Shown here: in pieces, positions 42,532 to 61,062 of the stretch
How positions within the stretch are numbered: position 1 is the stretch's first letter
Layout: the number at the start of each line of letters is the position of its first letter
Assembly (NCBI GenBank): GCA_964036295.1
Contig: OZ038471.1
Span: forward strand, 14,960,184 to 15,024,183
DNA from: Plumapathes pennacea
Taxonomy: Eukaryota; Cnidaria; Anthozoa; Antipatharia; Myriopathidae
Length of the DNA stretch: 64,000 bases
Reading direction: 5' to 3'
Position numbers and translations under genes: made by a program
The notes under the pieces: generated by a model
Told to the model about the DNA's origin: nothing
What the model saw: the letters and a program-made list of their open reading frames with translations, nothing else
The model's database searches: none

Positions 42532-42769
42532 GGGCCGATTTTTTAAACAAGGTTTTGACCGCGGTTAAGAAAATTCTGGTCTAAACAAAATTTAAACAAT
42601 AGCCGTGCTTAACGGACAACGGCTAAACGCCGTCTTTATAAACCGACTCCGATCCATGTTCTAAAAATGCAATTTAACGTTTGGCTAACCCTGTTTTACG
42701 GCGTCCGTTCAAAATATCAACTTAGCGATAAACCAGAACTAAGTTAGACTTTGTTTTAAAAATCGGCCC
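42532..42769. mobile_element. 238-bp TIR MITE
   Basis: The ends GGGCCGATTTTTTAAACAAG and TTGTTTTAAAAATCGGCCC are inverted repeats flanked by TAT. The interior includes AACGGACAACGGCTAAACG. Class not assigned. Confidence 0.7.
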
Positions 42770-43094
42770 TATGCGTTTTGGATAAAAAGTAAGGCATTTT
42801 TGCAGGAGACAACTTTCGTTTCAGTTCTTACTTTGTGATTTCTGTGATCAATTTTATATGAAATGTCCAAGCACGTGCGTTTCGGAAAAAGATTAACACA
42901 AACGTTAGGTCGGTATATTCAGAAGTAGTCAATTGTTGATCTTTGTTCCAATCTGTCTTTGTTGTTGCCTGTACATTCATACACAGCGCGAGTCCCGCGA
43001 AAAGGAACAACTATCATATTCAATACTGATCGGCCAAGTTTGTCAAAATGAAGTAAACTTAGCAGTCCAGAATGAAGAGATCACTTACTTGTAA
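42770..43094. other. No gene or repeat seen
   Basis: Non-coding spacer between two MITEs. Confidence 0.4.
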
Positions 43095-43520
43095 TGCACC
43101 AGTCAATTGTAACCCCCACCCCCCCCCCCCCCCCCCCCCACCTCGGGGAATGGTGGGGCAATGTGGGGCATTTTTTCGTATTTGAAAGGTGTTTAAGCCC
43201 GAAGGGGTGGGGGATTTTCTCTTCATGATTCCCGACCTGCGGAGGTGGGGCTCAAGGTGGGAGATTTGACCAAAAATATGATGCAGTGCGGCCTCGTCCA
43301 GTTCGACCACGCGGTTCGTTCGCGAGAGAAGTTTCTGTGCAAAGCCTCTTGTAAGATTTTGCCAAGTTTTTGGCCCCACAATGTGGGGGATTTGTCAGCA
43401 CATTATGTCCCATGGGGTGGGGGAATAGTCGATTATTGCAACAAAGAAAATCCATGTCCCCACTATTCCCCGAGGTGGGGGGGGGGGGGGGGGGGGGGGG
43501 GGTTACAATTGACTGGTGCA
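43095..43520 (-). mobile_element. Harbinger-like MITE, copy B
   Basis: Same element as 28190-28595, inverted. TIRs TGCACCAGTCAATTGTAACC / complement with TAA on both sides. It has a C-run at the left and a G-run of about 25 at the right, inside the TIRs. Confidence 0.87.
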
Positions 43521-45192
43521 TAATGCAAAATGACCCCGTGTATTCTTTCCAACAAACACACTAGTTTGCAAGAAATTTTCTTTCGCGGCTCACACTGCAC
43601 CTTATAGACGTTCTCCGAAATCTAACAACAGAAAACGCGACACGGAAGACTTGGGATCCGGTCAGTCAACCTTAGCCCGTCCGGCTGGTCTTGCCTTGAC
43701 AAACTAAAGGCATTTAATTCACACTGAAAATGAAGGCGATTCGTTTCAAACGCCACGTATCTGTACTTAATAGTGCACGGCTCGATCCTGACTCGAACAT
43801 CATGTAGTGCGTTTTCTTGCAAGGAACACGGAAAAAGTGCTTAGTTTCGTTGTAACATTAATTGAGACTTAAAGACGAAAGCAAAATATTTAGTAGATTG
43901 TGGATTCTGTCTGCTCGAGTTTCTTTTCGAACTGGCTTGAAGTGTAAGAGCCAATCTTGTATGAGCGAAAGTTAATTTGAATTTGGGTCAGTAAAACCAA
44001 ATAATGAAAATCCCGCTGTTTGAGTGATGCCGTACTTATTCGGCCGATCTACCTATAATTTTGCATTAGAATCGGTCAGATTCGACTCAGGAAAAGTTTA
44101 GCGTCTGGATCAGAGTCACTCCAAAGCCGTAATTCTTGGCTGGTTCAGGTGTGAAAAACGGCTGAGCCGCCGAACTTTTTACTTCGTGAAAAAACCAGCG
44201 TCTGAACTGAGCCTAAGGGAAATCAAGAACGTCTCAAATACCATAGAATCCCGGTTATAAGCCATGAGCCTATACAATTTTGGTAAGGGTTTTTGAGGGG
44301 GCTTATAACCGGGAGGAAAAGGAAAACGTCTAAAGTGCGTTCTATTTAAAAATGATTTTTGTTTAATCGTGTCCATTTCAATTGAGCAAAACAGTGTTTT
44401 GATGCATGTAACAATAACTGTGAAAGCGTTGAAACACGACTGTACTTGGACGAAAGTCTGAGGATTGTCGATGTGCTACCGCACGACGGTACATCAACAT
44501 TCGAGCCGCTAAACTGGTACTCCATCGGGTTCATCTGTTTCATTATTCTCTGCGAGCAGTTCAGCTTGCAGGGAAAGGTTCTTTTGAATTGACCCTAGTC
44601 ATCCGCCATGTTTTCCGTAACAAACCAACCCTTGGGGATATGCTAAGGCAGCTTTTGCTGGCTAAATCGCATCTAAATTGAGCAGATTCTAAACAACGGC
44701 GATTTCTCGGCGACAAATCGCCACAAAAATTGCCACGAAATCGCAGACAGTTCACAAATACGGTTAGGAATCGCATCGAAAATCGCCACTTAAATCGTAC
44801 CATTTGCACCAGCCTTAATATGCCTTATCTAGTACCATCCTATACGAAGCGCGGAAATGAAATCCTAGAAAATTCTAACTTTTTACAGAATATATAGATA
44901 TGACTAGCCTACATTTTACACGTAATTTACACATAATCAACACATGCTTTACATAATGTGTAAATTATTTTTACATACTCTCTACCCATCTACAAAATTG
45001 TAACTGTCAATTTGCAACTGTCAGTTTGCTAGAAAAGGGTGGGGTATTACATACATTTTACCCCGTTTTACGCAATGTGTAACAGGGTAGAATTTTCCAA
45101 TTGGAGAACAGGGAGGGTCAGAACTGCATTTCCTCTTTCACTGTATGGCAAAAATTCGTATTTATATCGGAATTTACTTTTTTATTTCACAG
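43521..45192. other. Spacer upstream of the TLDc gene
   Basis: No convincing exon. A small hairpin repeat is at 44250-44313 (CCCGGTTATAAGCC and GGCTTATAACCGGG). The first exon of the TLDc gene (start codon and probable signal peptide) should lie here or further upstream, but I could not identify it. Confidence 0.4.
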
Positions 45193-48100
45193 AATATTAC
45201 TTCAGTCGGTCTGACTCGGTAATCCTCAGCGGTCACCCTGATTACGAACAAAAGCTGAACGAATACCTGGAACCTGTGCAAGTGAGTGGTAAGCAGTGGA
45301 AGTTGTGCTACAGGGCTTCTGAGCATAATTACAGATCTGCTGCTTTCCACACTTCTTGCGACAGGAAAGGTGCGACAGTTACGTTGGTCCGAGTTGGAGT
45401 CTACATATTTGGTGGCTACGCTGACAAGAGCTGGGATGCGCCGAGTGACGGATCGTATAGTGAGTATGGCCCAGATTATTACTGAATTAGACTAATCCTT
45501 GGTTGGGGTTTCTTTTAGAATGCAAACGAAATAATTTTGCTCACATTGTAGCTACCTAAAATATACAGGAGAGTAGTTACCTCTCGGCAACTCCCACATA
45601 AACATGCGGGGATGCTCGTCGAGAATTTTTGTTTTGACTTCTAAGAGGTACTAAAACGGGTCTGGCCCTAGCTTATTTTGACCTCTAAAAGGTACCAATG
45701 AAAGCTGATACCCAGAATTTAAAGTTCCGATGCCTTAATTGCTATAAAGATGATATCATGAAGCACATTATCCTATGTTGTTTTCAAACAAAAACAGTTT
45801 ATTCGGCTGATACCGGACCCCTAAACGGTACCACGTCGCACAAAAAATGTCAGCGTTTAATGTTGAGCACCCTAAGCGGTACCAAAACTGTAATTTTGAC
45901 CCCCAAGCGGTATGACGAGCATTCCCGTCCTGTTTTATGTGGGAGTCCCTCCCTTCCTGGGGGAAAGGGGGGCGGGGGGGTGGTCTACACACGCCCAGCA
46001 GCACTGTTAATCTAAAGATCAGCGGCCGTCTGCACGAGAATCTGCAGCAAAATGCCCACACTGAGAAAAACTGTTCGACGTTTATCTTATGTCGCTGTTC
46101 AACAACAGACCAATAACTTTACTTAGTCCCATCGAAAACGTTTTGGAGAAATGTCAGAAAAATCAAAAGCTGCTGCTCTTTCTGAGTGAAATGTTAAACG
46201 AAAGCCACTATCGGCCTTCTGAAGACACCACAGCTTCTCTTTATATGGTACATTTACGTCTGATAGAAAACTGGAAAACAGAACTGGACAACGACTGCAA
46301 CCATTGGAGTCAGCTCCACGGACCTGAGTGAAGAATTTGACTCTCTCCCGTGACACAATTTACTACTTGCATAGTCAAAGCATATGGTGTCATGTGATTA
46401 GAGAATAGTAACTGCTTAGTGGTTACCTAAAAGTACCAAAACAAAGGCTGCTCTTGTTGAGCAGTACCAAAGTAGAAGTCCAATCAATGGCAGAGCGAGG
46501 GGTATCTGCGATTATCGTATTTCTAGTAGAAGTAACAGCTTAGTAGTTACCTAAAAGTACAAAAACGACGTATGAACGTGCAGGACACGGTGTCTCAGTG
46601 GCATCATGCTGCAAAAGAGTTCCCCAAAGATAGGTCGTCGGACCAGTGCTTTTCAATATTTTCATCAGCGATCTTTTTTTGTGTTGGTTATGATTGTCCG
46701 GGTTAGAATAGTCTCCAGGAAGACTGTTGTTGGTGACTGACGTTTCGACTCCCTGAGCGAAAGTCATCTTCAGAGTCAAGTAAAGAGGTTTCGTCAGATG
46801 GCGGTATTTATGTCTCCGGTGGTTGATGTATTTGGTCCGCTATCTCGTCTTATGTTTGGTCGACGTGACTCGGTTGTGTTCTGTTATTGGTCGGTTGTTG
46901 TTCTGTTGTCCACTCGATTTATCTATTGTTCGTTCGGTTGCTTTTGGCGTCATCTATCAGTCGTTTGTAAGGTGCAGGTAATGTGTTGGCATCTGTTAAG
47001 AGGTTTCCGACCTAAGTTTGTGTACCAGTTTTCCAGTGTAATTCGTTAGTAGTAGTTCTAGTGCTGTGACTGATGCATTCAGCAGAGTCCCAGTTAACGT
47101 CTTGCTCAGTGTGTTGAAATGTGATTTCTGATGGCGCCGATTCTGGTAGCTCGTTTGTGTTCAGTAAGTCTCGTGTTCAGGTTTCTGCTAGTTTCACCGA
47201 TGCTTCGCAGTCAGTACAAGGTATACCGTTACCTATCTGTCGTGAGGTTTATCTTTGGCAAACCTAAACACCGGGACAACCAGCCTCAACTAATCTCGCT
47301 CCTGGGTTCAAACCGTTTTTCATTATCTTTTCTGTTTCGTCAAGGAAGCCAGTATATCAAACTGTGCTGATTACAACCGACTGTACAGCGCGGGTATGGA
47401 CATCGAGTCGGCCAATGTGGTGTTGAATTCAGAAAACAAGTCAGTCGCGACTTGGCTCCTAACCAACAGCCTGAGCCCCAACAACCAGCTTCAAGGCAGA
47501 GTCTAAAGAATTCGTCCAACCTTTTTATAATGTGATACTCGTGTAATGAAAGAATTTGCTCGTTAGCTGGGTCTCGCGCCGTCGCTTTGGATTGGTCCGT
47601 ACGTTGATTTTTATATACCTTGGTCATTTTTTTTTATGTTTGATGAATGAGATTTTCTAAAGTCATCGTTTGTCAGTACACGTACCAGCAGCCGGAAGTT
47701 GAAAAACGTTCTAATTGAGTTATTTTTTCTATTTGTTCTGTTCGCAAGCAAAAGTTCTTTTCCATGTTTGGCCGACATGTTATTTGTATAAACCATGACA
47801 AATGAAAGAGCACTCTGTTGTTAAGAACAAAGGAGCATTGGCCCTGCTAACAAACTCTCGGTATCACGTGCTAAAGCTGTTATATTCTATGAGTTGATGC
47901 CGTGCATATAAACAAACTCAAGTTTAACGAACATATAAACACTGATTTGTCAGAAAATCAGCAAACAACTGGGCGTCATGTGTGGAAGATAGTATCCCGA
48001 CTAGCTCAAATGTAAACTGTACAGAGCCTTCCCTCGTTTCGTTCGTTAAAAATACAAAAATAAAACAAACATTTTTATTTAATGGCGAAGCGTAGGGAGT

Positions 48101-48339
48101 GATTGCCCATTCTTCCGAGCAAGAGGCTTGTGTTAAAATGTTCGACCGGTGGAATACCTGCAGAAAGAAGACAGGTTCAGAAGGGAAAGACTGTTGAGTT
48201 GCCTTCCCAAACCTTCTAACTGCCGGGCGTGGGCATTGAACCTACGACCTCCTGTGGGGCTTCATTACTGATTCAGGTCTAGCAAGTCAGTACTATTACC
48301 GATTTGTCTGAAGTATGGCAACACTGTCGCATCAAGATT

Positions 48340-48385
<46 letters not shown>

Positions 48386-49275
48386 AATGTTAATTGAACG
48401 AGCACTCAAATTTGTTTCTAATAACGAAACATCGACTATGACAAACTTTTTCAAACACATGTGGATACCTAGCCCTTTGTGCCGTAGAATCGCACAAACC
48501 TCGTGTACAGCCACCTCCTCCCTGCTTTCTCCGCGTACATTCTATCCCTTCGTCACCCCTGCAGGTACTTTTCGTTCATACTCCCCCAGCAACGAAACAT
48601 TGTATTAAAATGATCGTACATTTATCAGATGTAAAAAATTTCCAAACCGCGGGTGTCAGGTTAGTTCATGTTCTTCCCTCGATGCATCACCCACACTGCA
48701 TAGGCACCCCACCCCCACCCCCACCCCCTCAGGTTCTAAAAGACGCTTGAGAACAGAAAGCTACCTGGAGTCTAACGCATGGGTTTATTCAGCAGGTCTA
48801 ATATAGTATTGCTAAGGTAATGGTTATAGTTCACTAGAGGTGTTGGTGTTGGTGTTGTCTCATGTTTTGTGATGTTTTCATGTCGGCTGAGTCGTATTAG
48901 TGTGAACAGTGTCAGTATCCGGTGAGTTTTTATTGTCTTGACTGGTACTTATTCTCATCACATACAGGGAGGACCTACAGCGACAGGGCATTTTTGTTTT
49001 CGCTGAAAAACCATTTGAATGAGCAGTTCAAGATGTTCACCTACAGACTCCAGCAACACGCCATGTACAACAGGAACAGCTGGGGACCAGTCTTTGGTGA
49101 TGGTGATATCGCCATTGCTGATCGCTGTAACGTCGACACTGACTCCATCTCAAATCTCGGCTTCACTTACAAACCACCAAACGGATACACCTATGGAAGT
49201 CTTGAGGCCAGAAAACTGCTCGCTGGTTCTTTCAGATTCAAATGTGACGAGTACGAGGTGTATTACCAGGAGTAG
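45193..49275 (+). CDS. TLDc-domain protein gene (two exons seen)
   Basis: Exon A, 45193-45459, follows TTTTATTTCACAG and ends before GTGAGT. It encodes the first half of a TLDc domain: SDSVILSGHPDYEQKLNEYL, WKLCYRASEHNYRSAAFHT, CDRKGATVTLVRVG and YIFGGYADKSW. Exon B, 48968-49275, encodes the second half: RAFLFSLKNHLNEQFKM, IADRCNVDTDS, SNLGFTYKPPNGYTY and FKCDEYEVYYQE-stop. The phases join exactly (A plus GG gives Arg). The 3.5-kb intron contains a decayed inverted-repeat element, a LINE scrap, a Penelope fragment with a hammerhead and the start of the segmental duplication. The leading codon of exon A is split, so at least one upstream exon is missing. The TLDc fold is known from oxidation-resistance proteins; the role of this cnidarian type is not established here. 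Confidence 0.85.
45588..45952. mobile_element. Inverted-repeat element with TAAGCGGTACCAAA units
   Basis: The left block ACTCCCACATAAACATG and right block TTTTATGTGGGAGT, and GATGCTCGTCG with GACGAGCATTCCC, are inverted. The interior has repeated TAARMGGTACCA motifs. Relatives (TTACCTAAAAGTACCAAAAC) lie at 46420-46560. Intron of the TLDc gene. Confidence 0.55.
46567..46677 (+). pseudogene. LINE reverse-transcriptase scrap
   Basis: One frame reads SVASCCKRVPQR, a stop, then VVGPVLFNIFISDLF. This is the conserved RT block GVPQGSVLGPLLFNIFINDLF with an in-frame TAG and substitutions. Only about 37 codons remain. It abuts the inverted Penelope fragment. Confidence 0.75.
46680..46815 (-). mobile_element. 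Penelope-like element fragment (pseudo-LTR part)
   Basis: Minus-strand match to 26345-26520 over about 130 bases, including the hammerhead. No protein part is attached. It lies in the TLDc intron, just upstream of duplication copy 2. Confidence 0.7.
46734..46778 (-). ncRNA. Hammerhead ribozyme, Penelope type, second copy
   Basis: Minus strand: stem I TGACT / AGTCA, core CTGAAGA, one extra T, stem II GACT / AGTC continued by T-G, T-G and C-G pairs around the loop GCTCA, GAAA, minimal stem III ACGT and cleavage triplet GTC. Compared with the copy at 26409, changes in stem II (CC to TC, GGT to GGG) keep pairing. Catalytic residues are all present. Confidence 0.8.
48222..48290 (-). mobile_element. 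tRNA-like SINE head (putative), duplicate
   Basis: Copy of the segment at 1632-1705 with the same B box GGTTCAATGCC on the minus strand. Confidence 0.4.
48342..48380 (+). repeat. Poly(A) tract
   Basis: About 38 A in a row; the matching tract in copy 1 (1757-1770) has about 13. Such length change shows slippage after the duplication. Confidence 0.95.
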
Positions 49276-49865
49276 TTCACACGCAAACAGTTTAAGTTCT
49301 TGCATAATTTATAGACAAACCATTTAAATCAACCACGCAAGCGACATGTAGACACAGCTGCAGCAGGTTTTCACATCAAATTCCATAGATTACTTAATTT
49401 GGTATTAATTTGGTATTTTTCCTAATACTTTACCTTATACAGGAAGTTAATTCTGATTTTTACATAAGTTATATCGCCTAGTGTCCACCATCCCCCTCCC
49501 CCAGGGGGTATTAGAGCGGCTTTTGCCTCCTTTCAAGTTGGATCATTACAAATCTGGCTCAACTATCGGGATATTTGAGGTGGTTAAAAATAGTGCGTTT
49601 TTTTAATTTGCAATAATGATAGAAAGAAGGTTGCAACAGGCCGAAAGACACGCATTAGCTAAATCCCCACCCTACCCCCCTAAATACGATTTTGAACTCT
49701 AAATTTGTTTAAACCTTATCAGTCAGATTGCGTTTTTTTTTTAGCGCATTGGCATCTAAAGAAAAACATCTGAGGATTTTAGTTTTCACTTGTGTGTTCA
49801 GGAACCGTTTTTCAGGCCTGTTGGACTTTTGAGACAAAAGAAACGAGTCTAAGCGGACGGCTTAA

Positions 49866-50070
49866 CCATTTCACTCCCAGGAGTGGTCAGTTTCAATTTT
49901 TTCGCTCAGTTTCTCATCAAAGATATATGATACTGTATGGAGAACTTGCCTTTCGATACCGGTTGCTCATAGATGAAAACTGATTAAACTATGAGTTCCT
50001 TTTGCGTTATTAATACGTTTTGTTCTTAAACGTTTAGAGAATTTGGATTTTGAGCTTAGGAGTGAAAGGT
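49866..50070 (-). mobile_element. TTAA-type MITE in duplication copy 2 only
   Basis: TTAA on both sides; ends CCATTTCACTCCCAGGAG and TTAGGAGTGAAAGGT. It is absent from the corresponding place in copy 1, so it inserted after the duplication, or copy 1 lost the segment. Confidence 0.75.
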
Positions 50071-51035
50071 TTAATCGATCGCAGATGTACTGTAGCTGAT
50101 GATTTACAAAAGTTCTTATCATAGATTACTGTGAGAAGAGAGTTTCAAGTGCCCTGGTGTGAAGGCGCATTTTCATGTTCGATTTTTCTAGGCCTGAGAT
50201 TGACTGATTGATTGACTGATGCAGACTTTACATTTTATGTTCAGACGTTGAAAACTTCGCACAAGACGTTGTCGAAGAACGTGTTTAAAGTGAAATAGTC
50301 ATGAAGTGACAACATATCCCTTGCTATTATAATTGAACTCTCCTTAATAATAATAATTTCCGAGGTACTAGTTGCCGCTGTTTCAAACATGACGAGGTCT
50401 AGTGCGAATTCTTATGAAAATTGTTTTACATTCTCAAGCAAAACTCTTTTTCATAGCAAAAGATTTTGCTCTGAGCCTCGGTTTAAAACAAAGGCAACCA
50501 GCCGCCGCTTGTGAATGACCTATAGTTTGTTTCCAACTTTAATGGTTCAAAATGGATAATTGACTCTTTTTTCACTCCGTTGATTGCCTGGTACTTCAAA
50601 ACTAGATTGAACTTGCAGAAGTTTCAAATGGAAGAAAAAGACCTAAGTGACTTGAAAATATTTAGTTTCGGCCAAGAGAGTATCTCTTGGTTTCAGTTTA
50701 TTATGATTGTATATTATCCTTTCCATTCTTAAGAGTGGTCAAGTTTAGTTTTCTTAATATTTAGCTTTTTAGTGTCTAAAGATATGATACAGTATTGAGA
50801 TCTTGTCATTGGATACCTTGCTCACATGAAAGCTGATTAAGTTATCAGTTCTCACTACATCACTCATACATTTTCTTCTTAAAACGTTGGGAGAATCTGT
50901 ATTTTGAGCTTGGGATTGACATGGTTACGTTAGTTTTAATTAAGGTATTGTTGTATTAGTTGTTTTCTTCGTTCCGTTTTGGTAGTTTAAGCTGGTCGCT
51001 TGCGTGCGTGTAATGAGTAGAGCACAATAAAAGTA

Positions 51036-52070
51036 AAAACTGCACTCATATTCGTTCTCTAAATCTCTGCATCCGTTCTCGGCGGCTTTCTCGAAGAAAA
51101 CGCTCACTGTTTACAACAATCCCAGTGACTAAAGTAGAGAGAGATCACGCGTGATCGCTTGATTGAACTAAACCAAATGAAGTCGCATATAATTTCAAAA
51201 GTGGCGCCCACCTGGAACGTCCAATGGATGGTTATTAAATGGCAGTCACGGACGAACTCTAAACAAGATAGCGCCAAATGTCTTTGTTAACTACTTGCTT
51301 ATTTCGGAAAACTAATTGGGATGTGCCAACGTTGAAGAGTATAAAGTTTAAACCGAAACGGTCCGGTTCGGTCCAAGGGCTATTGAAGCATAGAGTATAG
51401 TCAGCGAAATCATCAAGAAAGTGTTTATGTCCTTAGATAAGTGCTACAGCATAACTTAAATACAAAGAAGAGCACAATCTCAGATACCCGCTTTGAAACT
51501 TTGAGGTCAGCTTTAATGAATTTTCTTTTTCCTTTTTTTCTTTTTTCTTTCTTTTTTTTTTTTCGCGTTGCAAAGGACACTTGGCTTAGATATTTTTAGA
51601 AACTTTTGGCAAGCTAAAATAAGGCACACCAGAAGAGAATGCACGTTTAAAATGATCAAATGCTACTATATCGCGAAAATTAGAAAATCCTAGTATATTT
51701 TTCCTTATTTGACTGAAGAAAATACAACAGTCAAGCAGGCGCCTGAAAGAGATATCCTTAAAAACACTGAAAATAGTACATTAGCCGCTGTTAGTCTTCT
51801 TTGGGCAGAACTTTAATCTTTCCCTGTGAAATCTCAGGACTTGAAGGAGTAATGAACCAGGCATGCATTGCACTTCCGTCTGCAAATGACGTCATACGCA
51901 CCCCTCCCCCGTCAGGTGGCGCTAATCCGTATTTGGCGTTGAGGGCCTTTTTTGGAAATCGATATTGTTCCTTGCCGAAGTTCGACTTTCAACCGAACGG
52001 AATTGAGAGAATTCTTTGGAATGTTCTATTTATTCAAGGCCAGTTCTTCGGTCACGACTTGTTTCTAAAC
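51036..52070 (+). promoter_or_regulatory. 5' flank and 5' UTR region of the NKAIN gene
   Basis: About 1 kb without repeats of the families above, apart from a T-rich tract at 51525-51562. The frame ahead of the NKAIN start codon is open back to 51801, which is not conserved in the family. The start at 52071 (AAACATGGG, good context) aligns with the known N-terminus of NKAIN proteins. Confidence 0.35.
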
Positions 52071-58545
<6,475 letters not shown>

Positions 58546-58792
58546 GTCAAACCCTCTTAGAGTCATAAGACCAGGAGTCGAAGAAGCCAGCATAGACGAA
58601 TATTGAGCAAGATAACCGAAGGCACTCCTTGAACAGTATTTTATAGTGTAATATATGGATTCAGTTTTGTGGTCAGTGTTGCTGCACACAATCATATTGA
58701 CTTATGGGATGCGACTTATGCTGTTAGAGAGTGTACAAAAAAAATTATATTGGCTTGTGGTATGTGACTTATGCTGTGAGAGGGGCCAATTC

Positions 58793-58798
58793 AATAAA
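58793..58798 (+). terminator. Polyadenylation signal of NKAIN
   Basis: AATAAA 248 bases after the NKAIN stop codon, the first canonical signal downstream. A T-rich stretch follows at 58808-58815. Confidence 0.6.
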
Positions 58799-58849
58799 CA
58801 TTTATATGTTTTTTTACAAGTCGGGCCGTTATTTTAACCGCACTAAACG

Positions 58850-59339
58850 GATTTCAGCGTGACAAAAGTTTGTAAATTGGTAATAATGTTTGAGTACAGT
58901 GTTTCAATGTGCAAAATTGGATCAATTTGTAAACGTGAATTGGCCCCTGGTCGATGCGAGGACTTGCTTGGAAGGAAACAATTGTATTTCAAATACACTT
59001 AGAAGTGGACAAACACATCACGTTAGGTTGGTGTGATGTTAAATTAACCTCGATTTTATTGCCAGTCTGCATTTTTAGACAAGTTGTGTGATAAATTGAT
59101 TTTGTGTCAAAATTTGCGCTTAGCAAAATGCTATTTTTTCGCTGGTTGACCTGAACCTTGCAGATTGTCGGTTGCTGCCACTTGTCTCACCAGGCCCCTC
59201 TCAGCCAATAAGCCACTTTCACAGTCATGCGCAGTTTGCGAAACGCAGATGTTCTGTCGAGCCACCTGATAGTAAAACTTGACGGGGGAAGTACAATACA
59301 AGTGTATAGACACAAAACCAAGACAGACACTTGTTTATG
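58850..59339. other. No gene seen
   Basis: Non-coding spacer after the NKAIN 3' UTR. Confidence 0.4.
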
Positions 59340-59690
59340 TGGGTAGTAAAAAGTGCTTTTTACCACAACACGCTAGTTTCTTGCTTTCTGATTGGTCGAT
59401 TAACCGTGGTAAATAAGAGTCCAGACAGCAATGTGACGCCAGCGTGTCACGCTTTGCAACGAAATACAACGAAACTTTCTCGTATATTTCTAAATCTTGT
59501 GGTAAAAAATAAATTTCCACTGGTTTGTTGTGGTGTGGACTCTTATTTACCACGATTTACGTCATCACGTGGTCAAAATTTGTTGTGAACTCGGCGAAGC
59601 GCCTCGTGAGTCCACAACATTTGACCATGTGATGACGCAAATCGTGGTAAATAAGTCACACCACGGCAGACCAGTGGAAAATTATTAAAT
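59340..59690. mobile_element. Hairpin repeat with GGCGAAGCGCC core, full copy
   Basis: Long palindrome: GGTGTGGACTCTTATTTACC, GATTTACGTCATCACGTGG and TCAAAATTTGTTGTGAACTC, then GGCGAAGCGCC, then the inverse arm. It is preceded by a half with ACCACAACACGCTAG and CGTGGTAAATAAGAGTCCAG. A shortened relative is at 38400-38740. No target duplication is evident. Confidence 0.75.
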
Positions 59691-60615
59691 TTTCTAGTGC
59701 CCATGATTGTGAAAATGGCTTATTCATTTTATTGTTTACACCCAGCCGGAAATGTTTATTAAACTTTGGGGCTAAATTTGGTTTCCAAAACGAAAACAAC
59801 AAAAACAAAAACGTTGGCAGCGGACCAAGGTAGTATTTCGGCGAGCAATAGATTGTGGTCTAGAGGGCGTGGTTTTATCATGTAACACATCAATGTTTCG
59901 TGACGCGGCTAAATAGAGAAACTTTCAGGGGCAACAATAAAACAGATTCAATCGCCTGTGCTGGATTTGGACAAAAAAAAACACACACACACACACACAA
60001 TAGATGCGGGGATTAGTGTTGTTTGCCTGTTTGGAAGTCGAAGAACGCAACAGCTCACATTTATGCATATTAATTTTAGAGGTACATATCCTAAGCGACA
60101 AAAGAAACGGTAAATTATGATATAAATTTTATTGGTTTCAATACAGATCAAAAAATGTATTAAATAGCAAAAATCACTGGCAAGTCAATCGTGGAACAGC
60201 AAGAAATGTTCCCTGATTTTTTATTGAAAATGATAAGAATTTTTGACCAATTTACGTTTCGTTTGTCGCTCAGTATATAAGCGCTGTCATGACCTTCCTT
60301 GAATTTGTTTTTGTTCAATTTATAGATCTGATCACATGCATACAATTAGACCAAAGCACATTAGACAGTTGATGAAAGTAGAGCAGAGTCAGATACGACA
60401 GATTTCTTGTAAAAAGATGCTTGAAGGAATATGCCCGTGGTTTGATGAGTGTAAGAGACTTTTAGATACGAATTTTAGGACAACGTGGAGCTGTAAAATA
60501 TTTGTAAACTAATAAAAAACTTTTCGCGAGCTTGATAGGGAATACCTAGAATGTGCTGTCTAAAGCCCTTTCCACACTAACGTCATCTTTTTTGTTAAGG
60601 AAAACGCTTCGTTAA
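59691..60615. other. No gene seen; (AC)n tract
   Basis: Non-coding. A short (AC)n tract is at 59979-59999 next to an A-run. Confidence 0.4.
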
Positions 60616-60817
60616 CCCTTTTACTACCAAGAGTGATCAACTTCAATTTTCTCCTTCAGTTTCTCATTAGAGATATATCATACAGTAAGGAGAACTTGGC
60701 TTTTGATACCTTACTAAGTTGAAAGCTGATTAAACTAGAAATTCTCACTACATCACTCGTACAGTTTCTTTTTAAGGTTGAGAAAATCTGCATTTATGAG
60801 CTTGGAAATGATAGGGT
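60616..60817 (-). mobile_element. TTAA-type MITE
   Basis: TTAA on both sides; CCCTTTTACTACCAAGAG start and TGGAAATGATAGGG end; family interior. It lies about 350 bp upstream of the SNRNP48-like start codon. Confidence 0.78.
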
Positions 60818-61062
60818 TAATTAAAAAAAACCCTCCGTTTCCGAAGTCGCCCGTCGAATCGCGGCTACTTTAAATTTTCGTTTTGGGAGTCGTTTTCGTG
60901 TGGCTGCAAGGCAAAAACGTATTGAAAAACATGTTTTCAAGTGCCGTGCCCGGACCGGAAGCAGCGTCACTTTGTCGAGAAGTCCTGGACCCGGATTAGT
61001 TAGCTCCCAGTCTTTCGCCGAACTTTCTTCCACGTTTCCCGGCATGCTTCACCGGAGGAAAA

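Larger units (their letters stand above)
46978..51035 (+). repeat. Segmental duplication, copy 2
   Basis: Matches 327-3463. It includes the same tRNA-like remnant (48222-48290), the A-run, the TLDc exon B and the old TTAA MITE (50718-50922). Copy-specific parts are the 38-base A-run (48342-48380), about 48441-48758, and about 49745-50440, which holds another TTAA MITE. The MITE at the left edge of copy 1 is absent here. Confidence 0.9.

Noticed and set aside
51801..52070. N-terminal extension of NKAIN (90 codons upstream in frame)
   Set aside because: The family starts at MGxC; the extension has no similarity and would precede the first membrane segment with an unrelated sequence.
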